DNA of 64,000 nt from Klebsiella pneumoniae (GTDB taxonomy: Bacteria; Pseudomonadota; Gammaproteobacteria; Eutrophobiales; Eutrophobiaceae): contig CAMDWI010000001.1 in NCBI GenBank assembly GCA_945878555.1, positions 166,596 through 230,595 of the forward strand, in the 5' to 3' direction. The first letter of the stretch is position 1, and the number at the start of each line of letters is the position of its first letter. Positions 53,101-62,305 of this stretch are shown here, in pieces. The translations under genes and the position numbers were made by a program. Below the pieces are notes generated by a model. That model was not told where the DNA came from. It made no database searches and worked only from the letters and a program-made list of their open reading frames with translations.

Positions 53101-56100
53101 CATGTAATCGACGATCTGTTGCAGCGTCTGCAAGGCGGCCATGTCTTCCGGATTGACCGTCGGTGCGTCAGGCATCCGTTCCTGAAATGCCGAGAGGATC
53201 TCGACACGCTTGATCGAATCAATACCGAGATCGGTATCCAGATTCATCTCCAGCCGCAGCATATCGACCGGATAACCGGTCTTCTCCGCGACCACCTCGA
53301 GCAAGGTCTGGTTCAGACCGGTGTTGATGACGGTGGATACCATCGGCGTAGCAGCACTGACAGCGGCGCTGACGGGCTCTGCACCTTCGGCCAGATATTC
53401 GATAATATTTTTCAGCAAGCGGAACGTCCCGAGGTCCTCCGGCTGGATCTTGCGGATACCGGGCAGTCGCTCCTGCAGACCGGACAGAATCTCCACGCGT
53501 TTGATCGAATCGATACCGAGGTCGGTATCCAGACTCATTTCCATGCTAAGCATCTCGACCGGATAACCGGTCTTCTCGGCGATCACCTGTAACAAGATCG
53601 TTTCCAGTTTTCCGGTGGCGGCGGGCGCGGCAGCGATGACCGGCGCGGTGACGACCGGGGTCGGTGGAATGATGATCGATGCTGGCGCCGTCCTGACTGC
53701 CGGTGCCACAGGCAGGGTGACTTGCACTTGCGGTACAGGCAGCGGGCTGATCGGTATGCCGGTCAATAACTGTTGCTGTTGTTCCAGTAGATGCTGGATG
53801 GACAACTGTGCTGCCTGCTGGCCCTCCAGATAACGGCGATGTAACCCGGCGGTCTGCTCCTGCATCTGTTGTAACGCGAGTATGCTCTGTTGCGTGGTCG
53901 ACAGCAGTTGCTGTGCCTGTACATTGTCCACGCCGGCGGGCAGCGTCATCACGGTGGCGCTTGCAGCGGGTGTCGTGCTCACCTCGGGTCGCGTTGTCTG
54001 CGCTGTTGTACTGGCCGGTGTGGCGGGTATGGTCTGCATGCGGGCAGGTTCCTGTCTGGTTTTTTGGAGTTGCGGGCGCGGCTTCACATAGTTGGCACCC
54101 GTCAGTGTAATGGTCATCGCCGGTTTTTTGGTTGAGGCGGCGGGCAGTTGCGCCAGCCATCGATCGTCCCACAGCTTGATATGGCAGCCGTGGCCAAGTG
54201 CGGCCAGCCGCGCGAGCGTGCAGGCGAGATCGTATTGTCCGCCCTGTTTGCCTTTCGAGGCGTCCAGTGTGATGGTCGAGTGTTCGCGATCGCCAAGTAT
54301 CGATCGGACCAGTCCGGTCAGCGTGTTGCCCGGGCCGACCTCGACGTAGGTGCGTATACCACTCGCATACATGTTTTCGATCTGGGTGACGAACTCGACC
54401 GGCTGTGCGAGCTGGCGTGCCAGCAACTGGCGGACCGCTGCCTCACCTTGCGGGTAACACTCGGCTGTTGTATTTGCATATACCGGAATCCGACCCTGGC
54501 TGAAGCGGATCGATTGCATGAACTGGGCGAACGGTTTTTCAGCCGCGCTGACAAAACTGCTGTGGAAGGCCGCAGACACAGTTAACTGTTTTGCACTCAG
54601 CCCGCGTTTTTTCAGCGCCTCGGCCGCACGCCGGATGTGATCGCTGGCACCGGACAGGACCACTTGTCGCGGCGCATTGTTGTTCGCGATGATCAGATCC
54701 AGTTGTTCAGCTTCCAGGATTTCGTGGATGACGGCGGCCGAAGCGGACACGGCCAGCATCGAACCGTGGTCGCCCTCACCCATATTCATCAGTTCGCCAC
54801 GCTTCACTGCCAGCCGGTGCAGGCTGTCGCTGTCGATACGACCGGCGGCACAGAGCGCTGTCAGTTCACCAAAACTGTGTCCGGCGGTCGCCGCGGCCTC
54901 AACCCCGAAATGCTCAAGCAGGCGCAGCGCCCCGAGACTGACCGCACCAATCGCCGGCTGGGCATACCGGGTTGCACGCAAGGCCTCGGCCTGCGCCGCG
55001 CGCGCCGCGTCGTCAAATACCGGGATCGGATAGATGCGTTTACCCAGTGCCTCGCCGCCAGTCATCTCGCTGAAAATCTGATCCGCCCCGGACAACGCGG
55101 ACTGGAGCTGCGGAAACTGGCAGGCGAGATCGAGCAACATATCCGGATATTGCGATCCCTGACCCGGGAACAGCATTGCCAGCTTGCCGACCGGTGTGCC
55201 TGTACCGAACCAGGTGCCTTCCGGCAGACTCCACTGATCCAGTTCCTGTTTCTGTAACATCTGGCGTGCGTCATTGAACAGCTTGTCGAGGCCGCTCTTC
55301 GGCGTCAGCACGAATAACAGTCGACAGGGATTAGCGCTGTTGAACTGTTGCAGGCTGCGGGCCGCTGTTGTTCTCAGTGCGTTCCAGTCCTGTTTGAGAT
55401 CGATCGCGTTTAATTTGCCCAGCAACGACGGGCGTGAGTCTGCAGACAGACCGAGTACCAGCACCTTGCCATCCCAGTCGATATCCGATGTGGTAGTCGG
55501 CGCTTCTTCCAGCACACAATGAAAATTACTGCCGCCAAAACCAAATGCGCTGATCGCACCGCGCCGCGGATGGGCACGCGAGCCGATCCACGGACGTTTC
55601 AGTGTATTCACATAGACCGGTGCGGTGCCGGGGTTGAGGATCTCAAGTGGTCGGGCAACCTTGATCGTCGGCGGCAAGACCTTGTGTTTCAACGCCATCG
55701 CCACCTTGATCAGGCCGGCCACACCGGCAGCGGCCTTGGTATGGCCTATCATCGATTTGACCGAGCCGATCGCACACCAGCTGCCTTCTGCTTGCGCCTC
55801 GCGATAGACCGACGACAAGGCCTCGGCCTCAACTGCATCACCGACGCGTGTGCCGGTGCCGTGGGCCTCGACCAGTTCGATGGTTGCCGGTGACACGCCG
55901 GCCTCGCGGTAGGCATTTTTCAGTGCGCGTGTCTGGCCATTCGCGCTGGGTGCGTAGATGGCGTTGCCACGTCCGTCACTGGACGAACCGATGCCACGCA
56001 ACACAGCATAGATATTATCGCCATCGCGCTCGGCATCAGCGAGACGTTTCAGGACGATTGCACCCAGGCCTTCACCGAGGATGGTGCCGTCGCCGTTACT

Positions 56101-56940
56101 GTCGAACGGCTTGCTGTTACCGGTCGGTGACAACGCCGGTGTCTTGCTGAAACACATGTACATGAAGATATCGTTGAACGTATCAAAGCCACCGGTGATC
56201 GCCATGTCGGAGCGGCCTGAATACAATTCAAGCGCTGCCAGATGGATCGCACTGAGCGAACTGGCACAGGCGGCGTCGACGACACAGTTGGTGCCACCGA
56301 GGTCAAACCGGTTGGCAATCCGGCCGGCGGCGACATTGCCGAGCAGACCGGGAAATGAGTTCTCCTGCCAGGGCACATAGCCCGCGGAGATGCGTTCGAC
56401 TACGTCTTCGGCGACGTTCTTCTCGACACCGGCATCGGCCAATGCCTTGCGCCAGATCGGGTGACCGAGTCGGGCACCGAGCGGGATTACCAGCTCCAGC
56501 GTACCGGTCACACCAAGGATCACGCTGGTGCGGTTGCGGTCAAACGGTTTGCCATCGTTGCTGTCACGGCCGGTTGCATAACCGGCATCAAGCAGTGCCT
56601 GCCGGGCGACGACCATGCCGAGTAACTGGGTCGTGTCGGTCGCTTCGATATTGTTCGGACTGAGGCCATACAACAGCGGGTCAAAGTCGACCGGATTGAT
56701 AAAGCCGCCACGCCGCGCATAGGTCATATCCGGTGCGTGTTTGTCTGCATCGAAATAATCATCCGGGTTCCAGTGGGTCGGTGGTACCTCGGTGATCGCG
56801 TCGACACCGTCGCGGATGTTGGTCCAGTAAGTCTGCGGGTCACTCGCGCCGGGAAACAGACAGCCGATACCCACAATGGCGAGAGGCACGGCGGTGGCGG
56901 TGGTGTGGTCTTCCGGTACGGCGTCAGTTTTCCTGGTCAC
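50110..56940 (-). CDS. pfaA: PfaA-type polyunsaturated acyl synthase, KS-AT-ACP4-KR-DH
   Basis: This megasynthase of 2276 residues has a ketosynthase (about 15-450; VDAACASSLSAIHL near 222, VEAHGTGT, VKSMIGHTKAAAG) and a malonyl acyltransferase (about 590-890; MLFPGQGSQYP, ATAGHSFGE). An Ala, Pro and Gln-rich linker with coiled-coil character precedes four tandem ACPs (about 1100-1470), each with DTDLGIDSIKRVEIL whose serine takes phosphopantetheine. A ketoreductase (about 1690-1970; VVVISGGARGITAAIAIEL) and a C-terminal HotDog dehydratase-like domain (SHVMNGKAVLPT) complete it. It builds and reduces the growing polyene with PfaC and PfaD. It overlaps pfaD by 4 bp. Confidence 0.95.
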   Translation of the reverse strand: MTRKTDAVPEDHTTATAVPLAIVGIGCLFPGASDPQTYWTNIRDGVDAITEVPPTHWNPDDYFDADKHAPDMTYARRGGFINPVDFDPLLYGLSPNNIEATDTTQLLGMVVARQALLDAGYATGRDSNDGKPFDRNRTSVILGVTGTLELVIPLGARLGHPIWRKALADAGVEKNVAEDVVERISAGYVPWQENSFPGLLGNVAAGRIANRFDLGGTNCVVDAACASSLSAIHLAALELYSGRSDMAITGGFDTFNDIFMYMCFSKTPALSPTGNSKPFDSNGDGTILGEGLGAIVLKRLADAERDGDNIYAVLRGIGSSSDGRGNAIYAPSANGQTRALKNAYREAGVSPATIELVEAHGTGTRVGDAVEAEALSSVYREAQAEGSWCAIGSVKSMIGHTKAAAGVAGLIKVAMALKHKVLPPTIKVARPLEILNPGTAPVYVNTLKRPWIGSRAHPRRGAISAFGFGGSNFHCVLEEAPTTTSDIDWDGKVLVLGLSADSRPSLLGKLNAIDLKQDWNALRTTAARSLQQFNSANPCRLLFVLTPKSGLDKLFNDARQMLQKQELDQWSLPEGTWFGTGTPVGKLAMLFPGQGSQYPDMLLDLACQFPQLQSALSGADQIFSEMTGGEALGKRIYPIPVFDDAARAAQAEALRATRYAQPAIGAVSLGALRLLEHFGVEAAATAGHSFGELTALCAAGRIDSDSLHRLAVKRGELMNMGEGDHGSMLAVSASAAVIHEILEAEQLDLIIANNNAPRQVVLSGASDHIRRAAEALKKRGLSAKQLTVSAAFHSSFVSAAEKPFAQFMQSIRFSQGRIPVYANTTAECYPQGEAAVRQLLARQLAQPVEFVTQIENMYASGIRTYVEVGPGNTLTGLVRSILGDREHSTITLDASKGKQGGQYDLACTLARLAALGHGCHIKLWDDRWLAQLPAASTKKPAMTITLTGANYVKPRPQLQKTRQEPARMQTIPATPASTTAQTTRPEVSTTPAASATVMTLPAGVDNVQAQQLLSTTQQSILALQQMQEQTAGLHRRYLEGQQAAQLSIQHLLEQQQQLLTGIPISPLPVPQVQVTLPVAPAVRTAPASIIIPPTPVVTAPVIAAAPAATGKLETILLQVIAEKTGYPVEMLSMEMSLDTDLGIDSIKRVEILSGLQERLPGIRKIQPEDLGTFRLLKNIIEYLAEGAEPVSAAVSAATPMVSTVINTGLNQTLLEVVAEKTGYPVDMLRLEMNLDTDLGIDSIKRVEILSAFQERMPDAPTVNPEDMAALQTLQQIVDYMQQRDARPAHSTVSAPANPVITPALTTTLLEVVAEKTGYPVDMLRLEMNLDTDLGIDSIKRVEILSAFQERMPDAPTVNPEDMAALQTLQQIVDYMQTRGGVTVASVAQAVTSVSAVSPVFDQALLEVVAEKTGYPVDMLRLDMNLDTDLGIDSIKRVEILSAFQERMPDAPTVNPEHMATLQTLQQIVDYMHQGITTSPALTVPPVETRLNTTQSNTLWRGVLSLTPLAPAANRNPLDLSAQAIIHITDSGDGLSTAICNAMQACGYNPRVIGIHERRADTLAGLVIVAPAQPHPDFLADAFELIRHYGPTLKQTANSHAALLAGVTGLGGDFGLTHHNAVSPLAAGLAGLIKTADKEWPQVRCRVIDTDYTATALADSVADELLHEGPLETGLHNGQCNTLTLTSAALNTRAPVTAPVGRGDVVVISGGARGITAAIAIELATRMQTNLLLLGRSPQPAAQPEWLTGLTDEAAIKRAIVTHSTDQPNPKQVESRYRELMAAREITQTLDSVRASGVRATYRSVDIRNPAEVNQALAQARAELGPIRGIIHGAGVLADRRIEDKTRAQFNEVCSTKVDGLQALLEATQQDELKLLVLFSSSTARFGRTGQIDYAAANEVLNKTAQQQQHLRPSCRVLSVNWGPWDGGMVTAGLKKLFEGEGVGVIPLRAGAEYLLQEIATPGPVELVVLGSAPVQADTPDYSGKLAKPAMATNMVVTFERFVSLDDLPVLESHVMNGKAVLPTALIAEWLAHGAMHDQPGLGFNGIDNLAIYKGVILESGARANLQILAGTAAESDGVHRIPVELRQGKLLHAGAHIVLGTNVVTVPEASNPAIIGTYSISDADLYSSGRLFHGKDLQGIEAITGYSDRGISARVRPAPNPSVWMKQPIRTGWLADPLALDSAFQLMILWCFERTGNGSLPTRLGKYRQYRRQFPKDGTLINLRVESISKHEAKASIEFVDMKGKLVARIDGYECVIDASLNEAFRRNRLETEPQA
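52520..53620 (-). repeat. Tandem ACP-coding repeats in pfaA
   Basis: Four units of roughly 280 bp encode the carrier domains. Units 2 to 4 are nearly the same in protein, each with VVAEKTGYPVDMLRL and PDAPTVNPE, and are very similar in DNA. Unit 1 (the first translated, at 53380-53620) is more divergent. The spacers are rich in Ala, Val, Pro and Thr. Confidence 0.9.
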
Positions 56941-58610
56941 GGCAGATATCTCATGATGGCGGAGGATTCGAGCGGTTTTACAGCAACGGCGGCGACGGCG
57001 CGTACGCCCTGCATCCGTAATTGATTGATACGGGTGACGAGCGCAGCACCGTACATCAGGTTCAGTGCGACATTGGCCACATTACGGTTCGCCGGTTGTT
57101 CGAGCGCGGAGCCACGGGTCCATTCATTAAAGGCGCCCATCGCCGGCCCGCACCAGATCTGGTAATCCACCTGGCGCTCGGCGACGCCGGCATTGGCCCA
57201 GCGTGATGACAAGCCGAGATACCAGCGGAACAGCAGTGCCATTTTATGTTTCGGTTCCTTTTCGGCGCGGGCGATCTCGGCCGGATTACGTTCATTGAAA
57301 AATTCACGCGTCTGTTGCCAGATGGTCTCGATCGGTGCCTTGAAGATCGTCTTTTCGAGAGACTCACGTTCGCTCTGCGGAATCTGCTCTATCGAGCCAT
57401 AGGTGCGATAAAGCTCGTACAATTTGTTGCTGCGCATCGGAAACATGGTACCGCGTTTTAGCACTTGCAGTTTTACGCCCATCTCGAACATATCAACCGC
57501 GGGTGCCATCGCCACATCGGCCTGATCGGCGGTCGCGAGCATCTGCCGCACGAGGTCACTGCTGCCCGATTCGATACAGGCCTGATTCACGCTGCCGGTG
57601 ACGATGTAGGCCGCGCCAATCGCAAACGCGGCGGCGGCTGTGGCTGGAGTGGCGATGCCTCCGGCCGCCCCGACGCGCAGCGGCAGGGCATAGTTATATT
57701 GCGCCTGTAATTTATCGCGTAGTTCGAGCATCGTCGGCAACAACGTCAGCGCGGGGCGATTGTCGGTATGACCACCGGAGTCGGCCTCGACGGTCAGGTC
57801 TTGTGCCATCGGGATCAGTGTGGCCAGTTCAGCCTGTTCGGTCGTGATGATGCCCTGTGCCAGCAGTTCGTTGACGAACTTGGCCGGTGGCGGACTGAAC
57901 CAGCGTGTGGCGACCTCCTGCCGTGAGGCCTTCGCGATGATACGGTTCGGTGTGACGATCATGCCCGCCGCATCGCGGTGTATGCCCTGCAGGCGGTAAC
58001 GCACCACCTGCAAGGTCAGCGCCATATAGGCGGAGGCCTCGACCAGCCGGATCCCATGGCGCAGATAGACATCCACAACGGACTGTTCCTGTCCCTTCTC
58101 GTTCGGGCTGTGGATCAGGTTCGCGCAAAATGGTGTGTCACCGAGTGCCGCTTTTAATTCGAGTATGGCTGCCTCGATCTGCTTGACCATCAACCCGGCT
58201 GAACCAAACGAGCCGAGCATACCGGCTTGCGCGATTGCCCGGACCAGCCGGGTCGAGGCGATACCGTTCGCCATTGCGCCGGTCATATAAGGCAGGCGGA
58301 TACCGTGATCACGGCAGAAACTTGCATCACCCAGATCAGACATGCGCAACGGCGGTATAAAGGCGAGCAATGGATATTGGTCGGTCTGTGCAGTTCCGAG
58401 TGTGGCCTGACCGTTATTGCTGTAAACCTCAAGGCCATTCTGATCGATCACATAGACCGGTTTATCGATCGCCGCAATTGCCCCGGTCAGCGTGGTTTGA
58501 CCGGCAGATTTGTCAGACGCGTCAGCCGTCCACCCGCCGAGTCGCGTCGACCCGGAAGAGAGTGTGGGGATCTGATCAAACGCAGCAGAGGCGTTTGTTT
58601 GCGTGTTCAC
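56937..58610 (-). CDS. pfaD: PfaD, trans-acting enoyl reductase
   Basis: This 557-residue FMN-dependent TIM-barrel enzyme of the PfaD/2-nitropropane dioxygenase-like family shows PYMTGAMANGIASTRLVRAI, GMLGSFGSAGLMVKQIEAAI, NLIHSPNEKGQEQSVVD, TVEADSGGHTDNRPALTLLP and VGAAGGIATPATAAAAFAIG (the phosphate-binding loop). It reduces enoyl intermediates held on the ACPs of PfaA, deciding which double bonds remain. It is the first gene of the eight-gene operon, reading after a 173-bp gap from ptsP, and it overlaps pfaA by 4 bp. Confidence 0.95.
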   Translation of the reverse strand: MNTQTNASAAFDQIPTLSSGSTRLGGWTADASDKSAGQTTLTGAIAAIDKPVYVIDQNGLEVYSNNGQATLGTAQTDQYPLLAFIPPLRMSDLGDASFCRDHGIRLPYMTGAMANGIASTRLVRAIAQAGMLGSFGSAGLMVKQIEAAILELKAALGDTPFCANLIHSPNEKGQEQSVVDVYLRHGIRLVEASAYMALTLQVVRYRLQGIHRDAAGMIVTPNRIIAKASRQEVATRWFSPPPAKFVNELLAQGIITTEQAELATLIPMAQDLTVEADSGGHTDNRPALTLLPTMLELRDKLQAQYNYALPLRVGAAGGIATPATAAAAFAIGAAYIVTGSVNQACIESGSSDLVRQMLATADQADVAMAPAVDMFEMGVKLQVLKRGTMFPMRSNKLYELYRTYGSIEQIPQSERESLEKTIFKAPIETIWQQTREFFNERNPAEIARAEKEPKHKMALLFRWYLGLSSRWANAGVAERQVDYQIWCGPAMGAFNEWTRGSALEQPANRNVANVALNLMYGAALVTRINQLRMQGVRAVAAVAVKPLESSAIMRYLP

Positions 58611-58682
58611 AATGGGCTGTCCTTGAAAAACCTGTTAACCGTATGAGCGTTGCGATGCAGCATGCCATACCGTGGACAGGCA

Positions 58683-58711
58683 AGTATAAGCTGAAAAGCA
58701 CCTGTTTTACA
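58683..58711 (-). promoter_or_regulatory. Possible promoter of the pfa-ole operon
   Basis: On the minus strand TGTAAA and TATACT are separated by 17 bp in the gap before pfaD. The -10 box is good and the -35 poor. It is the best sigma-70-like pair seen there. Read-through from ptsP is an alternative. Confidence 0.3.
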
Positions 58712-58783
58712 GGCTCACAGGGCGGATAAATCCGTGTATTTGGTGGATTTTTTGGGCGGTCGTGAGTGTGGGCGGATTTTGCC

Positions 58784-61072
58784 TTAAGCCGCCTTTTTTT
58801 CGGCACGGATCAGTCCACCGAGGCCGTGTTTGTCCAGTTCAGCGGTCATCAGTGCGCGGATCGGGGCGGTTTCCTCAAATTGCATCACCTGCTCCCACAA
58901 ATTCTCCGCATGGGCATGGCTGAATGTCCGGATGACCCATTTGATGCGCGGCAGGTCACCGGCACTCAGGCTGAGGCTGTCGACACCGAGCGCTATCAGC
59001 AGGATGGCAAACAGGGGGTCGCCGGCGGCCTCACCACAGATAGATACATGTTTTTTATGCCTTTTTCCGGCCGAGGCGATGTCAGCCAGCGCGCGCAGTA
59101 CGGCCGGATGCAGGGGGTCGAACATCTTCGCGACCAGTTCATTATTGCGGTCGATCGCTAGCAGATACTGGATCAGGTCGTTTGTACCGACCGAGACAAA
59201 ATCGACCCGTTTGAGTATTGAGTCTATCTGGTAGACCGCCGAGGGCACCTCTATCATGGCCCCCAGCTGCGGGATCCGGACCTTGATCCCCTCGCTGCTG
59301 ACCTGTTCATGGGCGCGGTGGACCAGACGGATGGCGCGGTCCAGCTCACCGGTATTGCTGATCATCGGGAACAAGACCTTCAGGTTTTCAATCCCGTTAC
59401 TTGCCCGCAACATCGAGCGCAGCTGGGTCAGCAGGATGTCGGGGTGGTCCAGTGTCAGCCGAATCCCGCGCCAGCCGAGGAACGGATTCGGCTCCTTCAC
59501 GGTAAAGTAGGGCAGCATCTTGTCCCCGCCGGCATCCAGCGTGCGCAAGGTGACTGGCCGCGGCGCATAGGCCTCCAGCACCTGCCGGTACAGAGCGGTC
59601 TGCTCTTCCTCGCTCGGGAAATTCTCCTTGCTCATAAACGGCAACTCGGTACGGTACAGGCCAATACCCTCGGTGCCGACATCAATCGCATGGGTAAACC
59701 CGGTCAGCAGACCGGTATTTGTATACAGATGGATCCGTAGTCCGTCCGGCGTCGTCGCTGGCTGGTTCGTCAATGTGGCCAGTTCACGACCCAGTTGATC
59801 CTGGCCCTCGACCAGTTCCTGGTAGGCCGCTAATTCGGATTCAATCGGGGCGACAACAATCTGGCCCTGATAACCATCAATAATCAGCTTGTTGCCGTCC
59901 AGTTTGGCCATCGGTAACTGCCGCGAGAAACCCAGCACGGCAGGTATCCCCAGCGCGTGGGCGAGGATGGCCAGATGTGAATAACCCGAACCGTGACCGG
60001 AGACGATACCGGTGAGGCGGGCCGGCGGCACCTTGGCCAGATCCAGCGGACTCAGGTTCTCGCCGACGAGGATCGTCTTTTCCGGGTACTCGCGGTCGTG
60101 TTGTTCCTCGGCCTGCAGGTAGCCGAGGATACGGTTGCCGATGTCGCGCATATCGTTCGCGCGTTCACGCATGTAATCGTTTTCCATTGCCTCAAACTGC
60201 GCGGCGTAACCGTCGATGGTCTCGCGCAAGGCACCCGGTGCCCAGTTACCATTATGGATCTTATCTATCGTTGAATTGATCAGGTCTTCATCGCTGGCGA
60301 TCAAGGCATAGGCATCAAATAACAGCCGGTCTGCCTCGGGCAAGGTATCGTTGTATATCTGGCTGATACCCTTCAATTCGGCGACGGCCTTGTCAATCGC
60401 GGTGCGGAACCGTGCTTCTTCAATTTCGGGGTCACCCGAGACACGATTTGGCACGGAGGATAGGTCTACCGGGTTGTAAGTGACTACTCCGGTACCAATC
60501 GCGATACCGGGCGCACCGGCGACTCCGTTGAATAAACCGCCGGATTTGCGGGTACCGGACAACAGGCCTTCGATCAATCCGCGTGCCTTGGCAAAGGCGA
60601 TATTGCCAGCGATCAACGCGGCCAGTGTGGTCAGGAAGGCGATGTCCTGATCGCTGAAGCGGCGGGCAGATTTTTGCTGGATGACCAGCACGGCCAGGTG
60701 TTCGCCGTGGTGCGAGATCGGGACGCCCAGAAACGACAGGAACGGGTCTTCACCGATCTCAGGGATATATTTAAACCGCGGGTGCGCCGGGGCGTTCTCC
60801 GCATTGACCGGCTCCATCGTCTGGGTGACCAGACCGACCAGACCCTCATTGAAAGGGATCTGGATTGTACCGACCACATTCTGGTTAAGGCCGTAGGTCG
60901 CCATCAGGATATTGACGCCGGTTGTATTATCGCTGAGGTAAAGCGAGCACACGTCCACATCCAGTGCGTCATGGATCCCCTGCACGAGGCTGTTCAAGGC
61001 CTGCGACAGGTCGACGGAACGGTCTATCGACTTGGCGATCTTGTGTATCGTGCTGAGTGTATAGGAGGTCAT
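58784..61072 (-). CDS. ptsP: PtsP, enzyme I of the nitrogen phosphotransferase system
   Basis: This 762-residue protein has an N-terminal GAF domain (about 1-160, with DALDVDVCSLYLSDNTTGVN), a PEP-utilising N domain, the phospho-histidine domain with SGYSHLAILAHALGIPAVLG, and the TIM-barrel PEP-binding domain (EGIGLYRTELPFM, FVSVGTNDLIQYLLAIDR, then VSICGEAAGDP). It passes phosphate from phosphoenolpyruvate to NPr and IIANtr, linking carbon and nitrogen status to potassium uptake and stress. It is followed on the same strand by pfaD after 173 bp. Confidence 0.95.
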   Translation of the reverse strand: MTSYTLSTIHKIAKSIDRSVDLSQALNSLVQGIHDALDVDVCSLYLSDNTTGVNILMATYGLNQNVVGTIQIPFNEGLVGLVTQTMEPVNAENAPAHPRFKYIPEIGEDPFLSFLGVPISHHGEHLAVLVIQQKSARRFSDQDIAFLTTLAALIAGNIAFAKARGLIEGLLSGTRKSGGLFNGVAGAPGIAIGTGVVTYNPVDLSSVPNRVSGDPEIEEARFRTAIDKAVAELKGISQIYNDTLPEADRLLFDAYALIASDEDLINSTIDKIHNGNWAPGALRETIDGYAAQFEAMENDYMRERANDMRDIGNRILGYLQAEEQHDREYPEKTILVGENLSPLDLAKVPPARLTGIVSGHGSGYSHLAILAHALGIPAVLGFSRQLPMAKLDGNKLIIDGYQGQIVVAPIESELAAYQELVEGQDQLGRELATLTNQPATTPDGLRIHLYTNTGLLTGFTHAIDVGTEGIGLYRTELPFMSKENFPSEEEQTALYRQVLEAYAPRPVTLRTLDAGGDKMLPYFTVKEPNPFLGWRGIRLTLDHPDILLTQLRSMLRASNGIENLKVLFPMISNTGELDRAIRLVHRAHEQVSSEGIKVRIPQLGAMIEVPSAVYQIDSILKRVDFVSVGTNDLIQYLLAIDRNNELVAKMFDPLHPAVLRALADIASAGKRHKKHVSICGEAAGDPLFAILLIALGVDSLSLSAGDLPRIKWVIRTFSHAHAENLWEQVMQFEETAPIRALMTAELDKHGLGGLIRAEKKAA

Positions 61073-61218
61073 TATTTTGTATTTATAGTTATCCGGTAAC
61101 TGTTCCCAAATTATATTGTTATTTGCCGGTCGGCAACCAGATAATCAATGAAGAAAAATTGCACGGGATCCGCGCAACAAGTGGTGCATTTGCATCATTC
61201 GAGGTCAGGAATGACGGA

Positions 61219-61920
61219 TTACTGCGGGTCGATTTTTTTCTTCAGCGCCTCAAGTTCCTGATCGACCTTGTGCATGTGGTCCAGCATCGTGTCGAGCGCG
61301 TTCTGGATCGGGTCGGGCATGTCACTGGCGGTACCATACGCATCAAAACCAATCTTCTTCGCCATCGCCTGACGTTGTGCCTCCTTGTTCAGTGTTTCGT
61401 CCTGTTTGTCGCGCGAGACGATATGGCCGGGCACACCGACAACGGTCGCACCCGCCGGGACGTCCTTGACCACAACCGCATTCGAACCTATCCGTGAACC
61501 GGCACCAATGATAATCGGCCCGAGTATCTTCGCCCCGGCACCGATGATTACACCGTTGCCCAGCGTCGGATGGCGCTTGCCCTTCTGCCAGGTCGTCCCG
61601 CCGAGCGTGACGCCGTGGTAGATCGAGCAGTCATCCCCGATCTCCGAGGTCTCGCCGATGACGACACCCATACCGTGGTCGATAAAGAAGCGTTTACCTA
61701 TCTGTGCACCCGGATGGATCTCGATCCCGGTCAAAAACCGCGACAGGTGAGAGCCGATACGGCCAAACAGGTAAAAACCATGCTGCCATAACCAGTGGTT
61801 CATCCGGTGAAACAACATCGCATGCAGCCCGGGGCTCGCAATCAGGGTCTCCAGCGCCGAACGCGCGGCCGGGTCCCGATCAAATATGGTCTGGATGTCT
61901 TCTTTGATATTGTCGAACAT
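61219..61920 (-). CDS. cysE: Serine O-acetyltransferase
   Basis: This 233-residue left-handed beta-helix acetyltransferase makes O-acetylserine for cysteine synthesis. Hexapeptide repeats are clear: [58 protein letters not shown] and the later [19 protein letters not shown]. The catalytic Asp and His fall in FFIDHG and IYHGVTLGG. It is the shorter EpsC-like form with an N-terminal helical region of about 60 residues, and it ends in a charged coil. It lies upstream of ptsP on the same strand, with a 146-bp gap. Confidence 0.95.
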   Translation of the reverse strand: MFDNIKEDIQTIFDRDPAARSALETLIASPGLHAMLFHRMNHWLWQHGFYLFGRIGSHLSRFLTGIEIHPGAQIGKRFFIDHGMGVVIGETSEIGDDCSIYHGVTLGGTTWQKGKRHPTLGNGVIIGAGAKILGPIIIGAGSRIGSNAVVVKDVPAGATVVGVPGHIVSRDKQDETLNKEAQRQAMAKKIGFDAYGTASDMPDPIQNALDTMLDHMHKVDQELEALKKKIDPQ

Positions 61921-62007
61921 AGTGTTGCCTATTATAGCGATTCGGGGACTGTTTTTATTTCGCCAACGAGATAAGTAAACTGTCTCTTAATCGTCATGGT
62001 TGGCAGC

Positions 62008-62295
62008 TTATGCCGCAGAAAGCTGTTCAACTTTAATATTGCTGGAGTTTTGTTCGGCAAGCCACAAATCATATTGAACCTGCTGATTAAGCCAGCTTTC
62101 CGCAGAGGTCCCGAATGCCTTCGCAAGTCGTATGGCCATCTCCGGGCTGATACCCGCGCGTTCATTTAATATTGAAGAAAGCGTTTTGCGGCTGACACCC
62201 AGCGCTTCGGCCGCCCTGGTCACACTCAGCCCAAGCGGTTCAAGGCAAAGCTCGCGTAACACTTCTCCGGGATGGGGCGGGTTATGCATTCTCAT
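62008..62295 (-). CDS. higA: HigA-family antitoxin
   Basis: This 95-residue helix-turn-helix antitoxin is of the VapI/HigA type. [20 protein letters not shown] is the standard N-terminus, [19 protein letters not shown] the helix-turn-helix, and [17 protein letters not shown] the C-terminal helix. GAGG 8 bp before the ATG at 62295 supports the start. It lies 10 bp after the broken toxin gene, in the toxin-first order usual for HigBA. It would still repress its own promoter even though the toxin is damaged. Confidence 0.92.
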   Translation of the reverse strand: MRMHNPPHPGEVLRELCLEPLGLSVTRAAEALGVSRKTLSSILNERAGISPEMAIRLAKAFGTSAESWLNQQVQYDLWLAEQNSSNIKVEQLSAA

Positions 62296-62305
62296 ATCGT
62301 ATACC

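Noticed and set aside
52520..53620. Repeats as a CRISPR-like or non-coding tandem array
   Set aside because: The repeats are in frame and encode complete carrier domains with the phosphopantetheine serine, so they are protein repeats.
61932..62165. 77-residue minus-strand frame
   Set aside because: It overlaps the HigA gene in another frame, and HigA is strongly supported.
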